In this document: positions 55,997-63,965 of the stretch, one piece after another
Layout of the letters: the number at the start of each line of letters is the position of its first letter
How positions within the stretch are numbered: position 1 is the stretch's first letter
Origin: Bog-375 sp049698695
GTDB taxonomy: Bacteria; Acidobacteriota; Terriglobia; Bryobacterales; Bryobacteraceae
Direction of reading: 5' to 3'
NCBI GenBank assembly: GCA_049698695.1
Contig: JBAVYH010000092.1
Coordinates: 12,828 to 76,827 of the forward strand
DNA: 64,000 nucleotides
Position numbers and translations under genes: made by a program
The notes under the pieces: model-generated
Told to the model about the DNA's origin: nothing
What the model saw: the letters and a program-made list of their open reading frames with translations, nothing else
Database searches by the model: none

Positions 55997-56213
55997 TCTC
56001 CATCTCCTGTTTAAACTGCGCGCGGAACGGGACGAGATCCGATTTCAAAAAACGGATGTTGCGTCCCATCACGCGGAGATGGGGAATCTGCTTTCGCTCA
56101 ACCCAAAGATACACCGTTTGCGGGCTGACGCCAAGGAAAACTGCGGCATCGCGCACACGGATGGGTAGTTCGTCACCGATGGTGGTGAGAGTCGCATTCA
56201 TTGTCGCGCTCAT
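55983..56213 (-). CDS. Excisionase-like helix-turn-helix protein
   Basis: The 76-residue protein has a MerR-type helix-turn-helix of the excisionase family: RVRDAAVFLGVSPQTVYLWVERKQIPHLRVMGRNIRFLKSDL. Small proteins of this type either direct excision or help the integrase bind DNA. Its stop overlaps the integrase start. It is probably the recombination-direction factor of the element. Confidence 0.85.
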   Translation of the reverse strand: MSATMNATLTTIGDELPIRVRDAAVFLGVSPQTVYLWVERKQIPHLRVMGRNIRFLKSDLVPFRAQFKQEMENGKA

Positions 56214-56255
56214 AAATTCCCCCTGGCAGCGAAGGTATGATCGGTTGGTCCACCC

Positions 56256-56669
56256 CTAGCGGAGGAGGGTCCCTAGCCAAATACCGCCGCCGAACAGCAA
56301 GACGCCGGCCACCAAGCCGACGGAGGACCAGCGGATCAAGGCAGGGCGGCGATGCGCTTCGTTCACCAGATGTACGAACTCGCACGCCTTCAGGCCGGCC
56401 AGGCGAATGTCATTCTGCAAACCCTGCCGCATCTGTGCCGCAGAGTCCTTCACCATTTGCGCGAGCATCTTTCCGGCGCGCACCTCCGCTTTCTGCATCG
56501 ACGCGTCGAACTCCGCGATTCGTGCCTGAATGTGATCCTGCAATTTCTGCGTGGCTTCGTCCAACACGATCCGGTTGATAGTCACCAGTGCGAATAGCGG
56601 ATCGTCAGGTTCCACACGGATACCGTTTTGCGCTGCAACTTCGCTGATCATTCGCTTGACGTTTTCCAT
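56256..56669 (-). CDS. traM: TraM-like conjugation accessory membrane protein
   Basis: The 137-residue protein has a helical soluble part with coiled-coil character (LDEATQKLQDHIQARIAEFD, then KAEVRAGKMLAQMVKDSA) and one C-terminal membrane helix (WSSVGLVAGVLLFGGGIWLG). ATG 56669 is chosen because it lies 11 bases after the traL stop. In IncP plasmids TraM follows TraL in the traKLM operon and is a small accessory protein. Position is the main support for the name; sequence similarity was not confirmed. Confidence 0.55.
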   Translation of the reverse strand: MENVKRMISEVAAQNGIRVEPDDPLFALVTINRIVLDEATQKLQDHIQARIAEFDASMQKAEVRAGKMLAQMVKDSAAQMRQGLQNDIRLAGLKACEFVHLVNEAHRRPALIRWSSVGLVAGVLLFGGGIWLGTLLR

Positions 56670-56680
56670 GGCGTTTCTCC

Positions 56681-57484
56681 TCACAACAGCGGCATCTGGT
56701 CCAACTGCTCGAATAGCTCCCGCTGCACCACCTTGAGACGTTGCTTGCTCATCACCGACGCCCTGCCGTTCCGAATCGCCTCCTCGAAGGTCAGCTTGCG
56801 CGCGATTACGTCCTCGATGTCGCGGCCGAAGGTATCCTGGTTTCTCTTGGGGATGCGTACCAGACCGAAGATTTTCGACTCGCACTCCTTGTAGGCCAGC
56901 ATCTCTGTGAACGTCTTGCCGTCGCGCTCGATAACGCCGAAGTATTCGTTCAACCAGACGACGATGTTCCGATCAGCGCTGCTGTCAGCCAGACTCTTGA
57001 AGCCCTTGAGCGTGTCCCCGAGCGCCTGTCCGCCTGTCACCACCGTGTGCACGCAGATCCGCCGGCCGGCAGCGCGGAGCAGTTCGAGTACGTTGTTTTC
57101 GACGATGTAGCTCCAGAGCGGGATGAAGGTGGACGCGCCGTTGTCCACGATGAAGATTCCGTCTTCGGTGAGAAGCCGCTCCATCAGGACATCGAAACCG
57201 CGCGAGTCAATTTTCCCGTCGTGCATGAGGGCCAGGTGCTCGGCGCCCAACTCGGTGTATTGCGAGAAAGTCTGGTTCACCGGATCGGTATCGAGACAGT
57301 GGATTTCCGCACCGCGATGGCGGAAGTATTGGGCGAGGATGCTGGCGACCAGGCTCTTGCCTACGCCACCCTTGCCTTGCAGCGTGAGGTGGATGGCAGG
57401 TGTGGCAGGATCTCCGCCAGACCGGATGGTTGTATTCGATATTACGGAGTCTTGTCCGCTGACGTCCGTTGTATTCCGTGACAT
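56681..57484 (-). CDS. traL: TraL-like ATPase of the DNA-transfer module
   Basis: The 267-residue P-loop protein closely follows the pattern of IncP plasmid TraL: HLTLQGKGGVGKSLVASILAQYF, LDTDPVNQTF, IDSRGFDVLMERL, FIVDNGASTFIPLWSYI, HTVVTGGQALGDTLKGF, VVWLNEYFGVIERDGKTF, and the ending KQRLKVVQRELFEQLD. TraL is a ParA/MinD-like ATPase in the Tra1 region whose exact role in transfer is unclear. ATG 57484 is preferred to the upstream frame start. This match is the strongest evidence for an IncP-like origin of the module. Confidence 0.88.
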   Translation of the reverse strand: MSRNTTDVSGQDSVISNTTIRSGGDPATPAIHLTLQGKGGVGKSLVASILAQYFRHRGAEIHCLDTDPVNQTFSQYTELGAEHLALMHDGKIDSRGFDVLMERLLTEDGIFIVDNGASTFIPLWSYIVENNVLELLRAAGRRICVHTVVTGGQALGDTLKGFKSLADSSADRNIVVWLNEYFGVIERDGKTFTEMLAYKECESKIFGLVRIPKRNQDTFGRDIEDVIARKLTFEEAIRNGRASVMSKQRLKVVQRELFEQLDQMPLL

Positions 57485-57575
57485 AAGTCTCTCCCTGAGT
57501 TGAACCCTCTCTATTAGTAAGGTAATGGCAGAGGCTGTGTGGGACACTAAATTAACCGATGTTTCGAAAGCAGGA

Positions 57576-57989
57576 CTAGATCAGCTTGCTTTCGTCTGGC
57601 GGGCCGGGAGGATATTCGAACGTGGGCTTTCTCTTGGCGGCTTCCTGAGGCTTCGCTGGTGGGTTCGGAACAGGCGACGTCGTCTCCGCAAAGGGTTGGG
57701 CGGCGTGGGTAGCTGGCGTGACTGGTTTGGCCAGTTCCTTACGACGTATACGCGTGAGATAGGAGCCGAGGCTTTGCACGGTGACGATGACGCCACCTTC
57801 CTCTTCGAGCCACTGCCGGATGCTCGCCAGGCTTTGGCCATCGGCAATTGCAGCTTTGATCTCGGGCCAAAGGGCGCGAATCTGGCCGGCTTTGGTGGCA
57901 GGCTTTTTCCCGCGCCGCTGCGCGAGGCGGTGCCGGGTTTCGGCAATCCACTGCTGCTCGGCTTGTGTGTATTCTTCACCCTTTCCCAT
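57576..57989 (-). CDS. traK: TraK-like oriT-binding protein
   Basis: The 137-residue basic protein begins MGKGEEYTQAEQQWIAETRH, is helical to about residue 85 (IRALWPEIKAAIADGQSLAS, then IRQWLEEEGGVIVTVQSLGSYLTRIRR) and ends in a proline/lysine-rich tail. Size, composition and the 'hydrophobic..G...YL' DNA-binding-like segment agree with IncP TraK, which coats oriT. Its gene sits first in the traK-L-M order and directly beside the putative oriT, facing away from it, as in IncP plasmids. Confidence 0.75.
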   Translation of the reverse strand: MGKGEEYTQAEQQWIAETRHRLAQRRGKKPATKAGQIRALWPEIKAAIADGQSLASIRQWLEEEGGVIVTVQSLGSYLTRIRRKELAKPVTPATHAAQPFAETTSPVPNPPAKPQEAAKRKPTFEYPPGPPDESKLI

Positions 57990-58352
57990 TTGTTCAACAG
58001 TTTACGACGTATTTCGGCGTCTTTCCATAGGTATTCGACAAAACGCTGGCACTTCGACAATTTTCGACGTGCTTCGACAGCCATCAGGTTAGATCGGTCG
58101 CCCTGCGACCGGCTCCCAGGCCGAAAACACTGGTAGTGGAACATAAAGGAAATGTCGAACGGCCGGGTGTTTTCTTCATTCCAACCGGCGTGCGATCAGC
58201 GGCTTTCGCGGTGGGACAAAATCGGTCACGTGTTCGACAAATGTTCGACGCTCAGAATTCGGTGAGAAATCATCCCAATTCCCGAGCCCTCCGCGAAGAT
58301 TTCTTGTCCCAGTGTGCCTCTCCCATTCCCTTACTAATTGAGGGGGCAATTC
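57990..58352. other. oriT: Putative origin of transfer (oriT) with phased TTCGAC repeats
   Basis: This 363-bp region lies between divergent traK-like and traJ-like genes. TTCGAC occurs at 58034, 58053, 58063 and 58073 (spacings 19, 10 and 10) and again at 58233 and 58244. An inverted copy, TGTCGAA, lies at 58153-58159. A perfect hairpin CGGTCGC-cct-GCGACCG spans 58095-58111. Phased repeats beside a hairpin fit relaxosome binding sites around nic. The nick site itself could not be identified with confidence. Confidence 0.7.
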
Positions 58353-58790
58353 ATGCGGCAAGACGCGGGTGCGGCCCGAAACGCCAGAATCGCGGTCCGG
58401 CTCAGTAGCGACGAGCAACATCAAATCGAGGCGGCGGCGAAGACGAGGGGCTACACGAGTCCCAGTGTGTTCATCCGGGCGGCGATCCGAAACGAGTTGA
58501 AGGGGCGAGCGGAGTTGACTGGCACCGAAGAGCGGATTGCAGGAGGCTTCGATGGTGTGTCGCGGAACATCTTCCGCGTGGAACGCGGACAGCACGCGCT
58601 CTTCGCGCTGGTGGACGCTTTTGCCAAGGTGGTGCTGACCTGTGTGGCGGAACCGCCGCCCGATGCCAGGCCACAGGCCGCCGCGCGAGCCAGAGAGCGA
58701 TACGACCGGCTCATCAAGGCTGCCGGTCAGGCGATGTCAGGCGATGCACGCGCCGCCATGGAGGATCTGGTAAGCCATGGCACGAACTGA
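58353..58790 (+). CDS. traJ: TraJ/MobC-like relaxosome accessory protein
   Basis: The 145-residue protein has an N-terminal ribbon-helix-helix domain (RIAVRLSSDEQHQIEAAAKTRGYTSPSVFIRAAIRNEL), as in MobC/TraJ relaxosome proteins, followed by a helical domain. It would bind oriT and help the relaxase nick DNA. AGGGGG lies six bases before ATG 58353; a TTG at 58338 is a less likely start. Its end overlaps the relaxase start by 14 bases. Confidence 0.83.
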   Translation: MRQDAGAARNARIAVRLSSDEQHQIEAAAKTRGYTSPSVFIRAAIRNELKGRAELTGTEERIAGGFDGVSRNIFRVERGQHALFALVDAFAKVVLTCVAEPPPDARPQAAARARERYDRLIKAAGQAMSGDARAAMEDLVSHGTN

Positions 58791-60240
58791 CGAGGAGCGC
58801 CGAACCCGGCTCCGGCCACCAAAGCCTCGCGTTCCGCGGAACGAACGAGCCGCGTGGTCGAGCGGCTTCAGGCTTCTCATGCACTACGCCCGCATGAGTC
58901 GCAAGGTCGGCAACCGCACCACAAGTGGGAAAGGAAAAGGCACTTGCCCTTACCATCAGCGCTGCGCCGTCCGAGTGACCTATCTGAATAACAAGACGCG
59001 AGGGCAGTGGCAGGCGCACGGGCGTTATCTGGCGCGCGAAAGCGCCACCCTCGAAAACGACGCGAAGGCCGGGGGTTTCAATCGAGAGAATGACGGAATC
59101 GACATTGTCCGTCAACTCGAAGGCTGGCAGCGCGCGGGGGACGAGCGGATGTTTAAACTGATCGTCTCGCCGGAATTCGGTGATCGGGTAGAGCTGTCAC
59201 GCCTGACGCGCGGTCTGATCGAACAGATGGAGGAGGATCTGGGAACGGATCTGGAATGGGTTGCGGTGGAGCACCACAACACGGAGCACCCGCATGTTCA
59301 CGTCGTGGTCCGCGGCGTCAGAAGTGACGGTCAGTCCTTGCGTTTGAGCCGGGACTACGTGAAGCATGGGATTCGGAGCATTGCTGCGGATTTGTGTACC
59401 CGCCAACTTGGATACCGGACCCAGCGCGACGCGGCGGAGGCGGAACGGCGTGAAATCACCGAAGAGCGGTTTACGTCACTGGACCGCAGGCTGCTGAGAG
59501 ACGCGCAGGAAATCAGCTCGGACCTTGGGCCATCATACTTCGCCGTCACGCGGAACCCGATTCAGGCTGGTTCGAGCGAAACGGTGCGCCTTCGTGCGCA
59601 ACACGAGGTAGCGCGCCTCGCCGTACTCTGCCGCATGGGTTTGGCGGAATTCATGGAACCAAACCGATGGCGTGCGCGCCGGGATTTCGACCAAATACTG
59701 CGGGCAATGCAGAGAACCAGCGACAGGCAAAGGACGCTCGCGGCACACGGAGCGCTGGTGTCAGACGAGCGCCTACCTATGGAAGTACTCGATGTGAGAC
59801 AGATCACGTCCGTCGAGGGTCGGATGCTGGTTCACGGCCAGGACGAGCAATCCGGGCGCAACTACCTGATGCTGGAAGGAACGGACGCGAAGGTGTATTT
59901 CATCAACTACGGCCGGGAGATGGAGGAGGCTCGCAGCCGCGGCGAACTATGGACCAACTCCTTCGTACAACTGCGGAAGGTGGCGCTGGATGGGGCCCTG
60001 ACGCTCGATGTCAAAGATCTCGGCGATGCGGACCAGCTATTGACTAATCCCCGCCATCTTGGTGAGGAGGCGCGCGAGCTACTCAAGCGGGGCATCATGC
60101 CGACCGAGGACGGCTGGGGAGGCTGGCTGGGGAGGTATCAGGCAGCCCTGTGCAAGACCGCTCGTGAGATCGAGGTGGGGAAGAAACGGAATCTGGTTCG
60201 CTCGCAGCAGCGGAAACGGGACCGCTCGGTCGGACGATGA
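58777..60240 (+). CDS. Relaxase/mobilization nuclease (VirD2-like, RlxS/DUF3363 type)
   Basis: The 487-residue protein carries the metal-binding three-histidine motif in VAVEHHNTEHPHVHVVVRG, the core of the relaxase family. Upstream lies VRVTYLNNKTRGQWQAHGRYLARESA, which probably contains the tyrosine that attacks DNA. The C-terminal part resembles the DUF3363 domain that accompanies RlxS-type relaxases. It would nick oriT and pilot the DNA strand out of the cell. It is the last gene of the plus-strand half of the transfer module. No coupling protein or T4SS gene is visible up to the window edge. Confidence 0.88.
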   Translation: MARTDEERRTRLRPPKPRVPRNERAAWSSGFRLLMHYARMSRKVGNRTTSGKGKGTCPYHQRCAVRVTYLNNKTRGQWQAHGRYLARESATLENDAKAGGFNRENDGIDIVRQLEGWQRAGDERMFKLIVSPEFGDRVELSRLTRGLIEQMEEDLGTDLEWVAVEHHNTEHPHVHVVVRGVRSDGQSLRLSRDYVKHGIRSIAADLCTRQLGYRTQRDAAEAERREITEERFTSLDRRLLRDAQEISSDLGPSYFAVTRNPIQAGSSETVRLRAQHEVARLAVLCRMGLAEFMEPNRWRARRDFDQILRAMQRTSDRQRTLAAHGALVSDERLPMEVLDVRQITSVEGRMLVHGQDEQSGRNYLMLEGTDAKVYFINYGREMEEARSRGELWTNSFVQLRKVALDGALTLDVKDLGDADQLLTNPRHLGEEARELLKRGIMPTEDGWGGWLGRYQAALCKTAREIEVGKKRNLVRSQQRKRDRSVGR

Positions 60241-60382
60241 TGGAAACAGAAAGCGCGACACAGTGCCGCCTTGATCGCCTTACCGAAGACCTTGATCGGT
60301 CGTTTCCCCATATGATGGGCGCTCGCCGCGCAACTTTTTAGTATATGAGACGGTTCGCCGAAGTCTAAACTGAGGAGTAATT

Positions 60383-60910
60383 GTGCAGCAGGTTGCTGCA
60401 CAATTGCCGTGGTTCCAAAGTTGCGTCCTGCTCGACAAGGTTACCGACCGCGACCGGCGTGTCTGGTGCGGGCCGGCCGCTATCCAGCACAGCCGGAGCC
60501 GAGCCGTTTTGGTTTATCAGATCGAGAGCGGTCTCCATCAGCGGGCAGTGGGGAGGCCATCACCAACTTCGGTCGCACCCTCCCGCCACTTCAGTCCGAT
60601 TTTGCGCAACAAGTCACGAAGGATTCATACACTTCGATTCTCTGATGCTCGGCGAAGCAGCGCGCGAGCGCGACCTGGAGCGAAGACTGTTGAAGCATCT
60701 GCAGAGGTTTTTTGGCCCGAGATGGGTGTCGGCTTCGCATTCGTCGGCTGCCAGTACTCTCTGACGGTGGGGGCCGAAGAATTCCGTATCTGCACGGAAA
60801 GCTTGCATGGGAGAATGAATGAGGTGGAAATTGCCGTGCGAAATAGCCAACAAGGGCGCCTAGTTCACGAGGGCGAAGCTACGCTGGCGGCGCGCACGGT
60901 GAGTTCCTAA
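60383..60910 (+). pseudogene. Frameshifted YhcG/DUF1016 PD-(D/E)XK nuclease remnant
   Basis: Pieces of one DUF1016 protein are spread over three frames. The piece from 60383 (GTG) reads QQVAAQLPWF, CVLLDKVTDRDRRVW and VYQIESGLHQR. A second frame continues GEAITNFGRTLPPLQSDFAQ. A third follows with LMLGEAARERDLERRLLKHL. The first frame then resumes with MGVGFAFVGCQYSLTVGAEE. The third shift coincides with a run of six T (60708-60713). The N-terminal half of the family is missing, and the catalytic D..ExK end decays after EEFRI. In the family the intact protein is a restriction-like nuclease often found on mobile elements. Confidence 0.8.
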
Positions 60911-60933
60911 AGCGCGCTTTGGACTTATTGACA

Positions 60934-61632
60934 ATGTCGGCGACCTTTGAGCCTCGTCTCGACGTCCTGCCCGAATGCCAACGGCGGCTGTGGCCGGAGT
61001 TGGATGCCGTGCCGTCAGTCTTCGTGCTCTATGGTGGCACTGGCTTGGCGCTCCAGCTCGGCCACCGGGTTTCGGAAGACTTCGATTTCTTCTCATCCTC
61101 TGGATTTGACCCGTCCAGATTACAGTTGCGGCTCCCCTTCTTCAAGGATTTGGATCCGGCTGACCGCGACGCCTGGGTACACTACAAGCGCGACAACCTC
61201 GAGGCCTTCGTAGATCGGGGTGGAGTGGTTAAGGTTGCCTTCTTTGGAGGGCTCGATACTCTACGACGGATCGAGGATCCGCTGCGGGCGGCGGGGTCGC
61301 GCGTGCGGGTGGCCTCACTGGTAGACTTGGCTGGCATGAAGATGCGGGTGATTCAAGTTCGGGGGAGTTGGAAGGACTATGCCGACATCCACGCGCTGGT
61401 GTCTCATGGGATCGACGTGCCGACGGGACTGGCGGCGGCCAAAGCGATTGATCGGAGCTTCGATCCGATCACGAGTCTTCGCGCCTTGCAGTTTTATGGC
61501 GACGGGACACTGGATCGGGTTCCGGCCGCTGTGCAGCGGGATTTGACCCGGTGGGCGCAAGCAGTTGACTTGGGGCAGCTACCTTCGTTGCATCCTCGGT
61601 GCGGTCTGACTCCGGGAGGGTTGGAGCGATGA
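60934..61632 (+). CDS. AbiEii-type nucleotidyltransferase (toxin family)
   Basis: The 232-residue protein has the nucleotidyltransferase core of AbiEii/AbiGii toxins: FVLYGGTGLALQLGHRVSEDFDFFSS (the G-x-R-x-S-x-D-x-D pattern) and the later LVDLAGMKMRVIQVRGSWKDYADIHAL. Such enzymes add nucleotides to tRNA or other targets and stop growth, for instance during phage infection. ATG 60934 is preferred to the TTG at 60919. The stop overlaps the start of a small partner gene by four bases, the layout of a toxin-antitoxin or two-gene defence module. Confidence 0.85.
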   Translation: MSATFEPRLDVLPECQRRLWPELDAVPSVFVLYGGTGLALQLGHRVSEDFDFFSSSGFDPSRLQLRLPFFKDLDPADRDAWVHYKRDNLEAFVDRGGVVKVAFFGGLDTLRRIEDPLRAAGSRVRVASLVDLAGMKMRVIQVRGSWKDYADIHALVSHGIDVPTGLAAAKAIDRSFDPITSLRALQFYGDGTLDRVPAAVQRDLTRWAQAVDLGQLPSLHPRCGLTPGGLER

Positions 61633-61961
61633 GCATCGCCACTCCCTATCCATCTGAATTACTGCGGGTGGCGCGGAAGGTCGTGTGGTATGAGAAGCCA
61701 GAGGAAGCCCTGGCCGATCTGATGACGTTTCTGACGCACCTGATGGTTTACGGCTCCTCGGCGGATGTTTCAGTAGCCGAGCGTTACGTGCCAACAGAAG
61801 AATTCCGAAGAGTGCTTGAGCATGCTCCGGCTGGAGTCTTTACCCGGGAGGCTTGGGAAAAGTGGCATGAACGGTTTGGGATGTCAGTGCCACCCTTGCC
61901 ACGGCGCCAGTTTCCAGATGGTTCATTTGGCCCGGAGGCCGGGCGATTCTTTGGTCGGTAG
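61629..61961 (+). CDS. Small partner protein of the AbiEii-like toxin
   Basis: The 110-residue protein begins MSIATPYPSELLRVARKVVW and is predicted helical, with a C-terminal AWEKWHERFGMSVPPLP stretch. Its ATG overlaps the toxin stop (ATGA), so it is translated with it. In classical AbiE the antitoxin AbiEi precedes the toxin and has a helix-turn-helix; this protein is downstream and does not resemble it. It is a candidate antitoxin or toxin-associated partner of a different type. Confidence 0.6.
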   Translation: MSIATPYPSELLRVARKVVWYEKPEEALADLMTFLTHLMVYGSSADVSVAERYVPTEEFRRVLEHAPAGVFTREAWEKWHERFGMSVPPLPRRQFPDGSFGPEAGRFFGR

Positions 61962-62025
61962 CCGAGGGAGCAGGTAGCATTCCATCTCCTCTCGGAATCT
62001 CCGTGGCATCCTGCCCTTTCGGATA

Positions 62026-63807
62026 ATGATGAATGTGCCAGACCACCTTTCGAGGGCTTTGAACGATGCAGTGATCCGCCGGCTGGCGGGCGCGCAGTCC
62101 TACCAGCGCGGGATGGACTACTTTTCTCACGGACACGTCGAATCCATCGAAGACCGCCTTGGCAGCGTCCACGCCGTCGTGCGCGGGAATCAGGATTACA
62201 CGGTCACGCTGACGGCCGATGATGGAGTGCCGGATTATACGTGCGATTGTCCCGTGGGCATTGACGGCGCCTTCTGTAAGCACTGCGTCGCGGCGGCGCT
62301 GGCCTGGTTGGACCGCGCGGCGGGACCGGCGAAACCGGTGGGCCGCGGCAAAACCAAGGAGGTCACACTGGCCGACGCCGGGAAGATGCTCCAAGCCGAG
62401 GACAAGAGCACGCTGGTGCGTATGGTGCTCGATTGGGCCAAGGACGACGACCGACTCCACGAACGGCTCATTCTCTACGCTGCCCGGCGCTCGGGGCCCG
62501 ATACCGGAGCCGCCGCTGTCCGGCGGGCGTTCGAGAAGGCGGTTCGGGTTCGCGATTTCGTGAATTACCGGGAGGCGACGGGCTGGGCGCGCGGCGTCGA
62601 TGATACCATCGATTCGGTAGAGCAGTTGCTGAACGATGGCCAAGCCGGCGCAGTGATCGAGTTGTGCGAGGCGGCGCTGCAGTCGCTCTTGGGCGCCATC
62701 CAGGCGGTGGACGATTCCGATGGCCACTTCGGTGCGCTTCGAGACCGGTTGCAGGACATCCACTACCGTGCGTGCCAGGAGGCTCGGCCCGATCCGGCGG
62801 AATTGGCCAGGCGGCTCTTTCAGTGGGAACTGCACAGCGACTTCGATGTCTTCTACGGCGCGGCGGCGCAGTATGCGAAGATTCTTGGGGCCAAGGGTAT
62901 GAAGGTCTACCGGGAACTGGCCGGGGCCGAATGGGCGGGTGTGCCGGCGCGGACCGCCGGGCATGAGCGGAGCGAGTCAGTCCGGCACTTCCGCATCACG
63001 CACATCATGGAATCGCTGGCGCAGGCCTCGGGCGATATCGAAGAACTGGTTGCGGTGATGAGCCGTGACCTTTCGAGAGCGTACGGCTACTGGAGAATCG
63101 CCGAGGTCTATCGTGAAGCCCGCCAGCACGACAGCGCCCTGCTCTGGGCGGAAAAGGGGCTGAAGGCATTTCCGGAACACACCGACGGCAGGCTGCGCGA
63201 ATTCGCGGCGGAAGAATATCACCGGCGCCGGCGCCACGGCGATGCGATGAAGCTGATGTGGGCCGAATTCTCGGAACGGCCATTCCTGGAGGGCTACAAG
63301 ACCCTGGAACGGCACGCGAAGAAGGCGGGCGCCTGGCCGGAGTGGCGGGAGCGCGCGCTGGCCGAGATCCGGCTGCGAATCGCGAAGGCCAAGGAAAAAG
63401 CGCGCGGCCAGGCTCGGCCCCGCTGGATGCAGGCCGATGACAACCATTCCGTGCTCGTCGAGATCTTTCTGTATGAAGGCAAGGCCGACGAGGCTTGGCG
63501 GGAGGCTGGCGCAGGAGGTTGCTCGGAAAGTCTGTGGCTCCTTCTCGCGGCTACCCGCGAGAAGGAGCATCCAGAGGACGCCGCACCCATCTATTTGAAG
63601 CAGGCCGAGACCGGCGTCGCCCGTACCAGCAATGGACGATATGAGGATTCCGTCAGCCTGCTGGTGAAGGCCGCGGCTGTCATGAAGCGGATGGACCGCA
63701 GCGCCGAGTTCGTGCGCGACCTGGAAGCCCTCCGCGTGAAGTACAAGATCAAACGGAACTTCACAAAGCTGGTGGAGCAGAAGCGGAAATCGCTGTATGC
63801 CTTATGA
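62026..63807 (+). CDS. SWIM zinc-finger protein
   Basis: The 593-residue protein has a SWIM-type zinc motif near its N-terminus: Cys73, Cys75, Cys84 and His86 in YTCDCPVGIDGAFCKHCVA. It follows the usual introductory segment with RGMDYFSHGHV. The long remainder is helical, with TPR-like repeats (for example AEKGLKAFPEHTDGRLREFA). SWIM proteins of this size are frequent in soil bacteria and their function is unknown; the motif suggests binding to nucleic acid or protein. It may be cargo of the integrated element or lie just outside it. Confidence 0.8.
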   Translation: MMNVPDHLSRALNDAVIRRLAGAQSYQRGMDYFSHGHVESIEDRLGSVHAVVRGNQDYTVTLTADDGVPDYTCDCPVGIDGAFCKHCVAAALAWLDRAAGPAKPVGRGKTKEVTLADAGKMLQAEDKSTLVRMVLDWAKDDDRLHERLILYAARRSGPDTGAAAVRRAFEKAVRVRDFVNYREATGWARGVDDTIDSVEQLLNDGQAGAVIELCEAALQSLLGAIQAVDDSDGHFGALRDRLQDIHYRACQEARPDPAELARRLFQWELHSDFDVFYGAAAQYAKILGAKGMKVYRELAGAEWAGVPARTAGHERSESVRHFRITHIMESLAQASGDIEELVAVMSRDLSRAYGYWRIAEVYREARQHDSALLWAEKGLKAFPEHTDGRLREFAAEEYHRRRRHGDAMKLMWAEFSERPFLEGYKTLERHAKKAGAWPEWRERALAEIRLRIAKAKEKARGQARPRWMQADDNHSVLVEIFLYEGKADEAWREAGAGGCSESLWLLLAATREKEHPEDAAPIYLKQAETGVARTSNGRYEDSVSLLVKAAAVMKRMDRSAEFVRDLEALRVKYKIKRNFTKLVEQKRKSLYAL

Positions 63808-63870
63808 GAGACTCGTGACGCCGTAGGGAACGACGGACGCTAGACGCCATGCAAGATGCGCCCCAAGTCC

Positions 63871-63965
63871 TCCATTGGGGCCGCGACCGCACAAGTCCGC
63901 AACCAAGCCCTTGCCGCTCTGCTTCAATGGGGCCGCGACCGCGCGGTCGCGGAATTATAGAAGAC
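63871..63965. CRISPR. Two copies of a CRISPR-like repeat at the window edge
   Basis: The sequence GGGGCCGCGACCGC occurs at 63877-63890 and 63929-63942. The second copy, preceded by CTTCA, is followed by GCGGTCGCGGAA, giving a perfect stem CCGCGACC/GGTCGCGG with loop GCGC. This is the layout of many type I/III CRISPR repeats. The first copy is degenerate downstream of the core. The 52-base spacing is short for a normal array (usually above 60), so these may be array-end or relic copies. More repeats would lie beyond 64000; no cas gene is visible. Confidence 0.4.
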
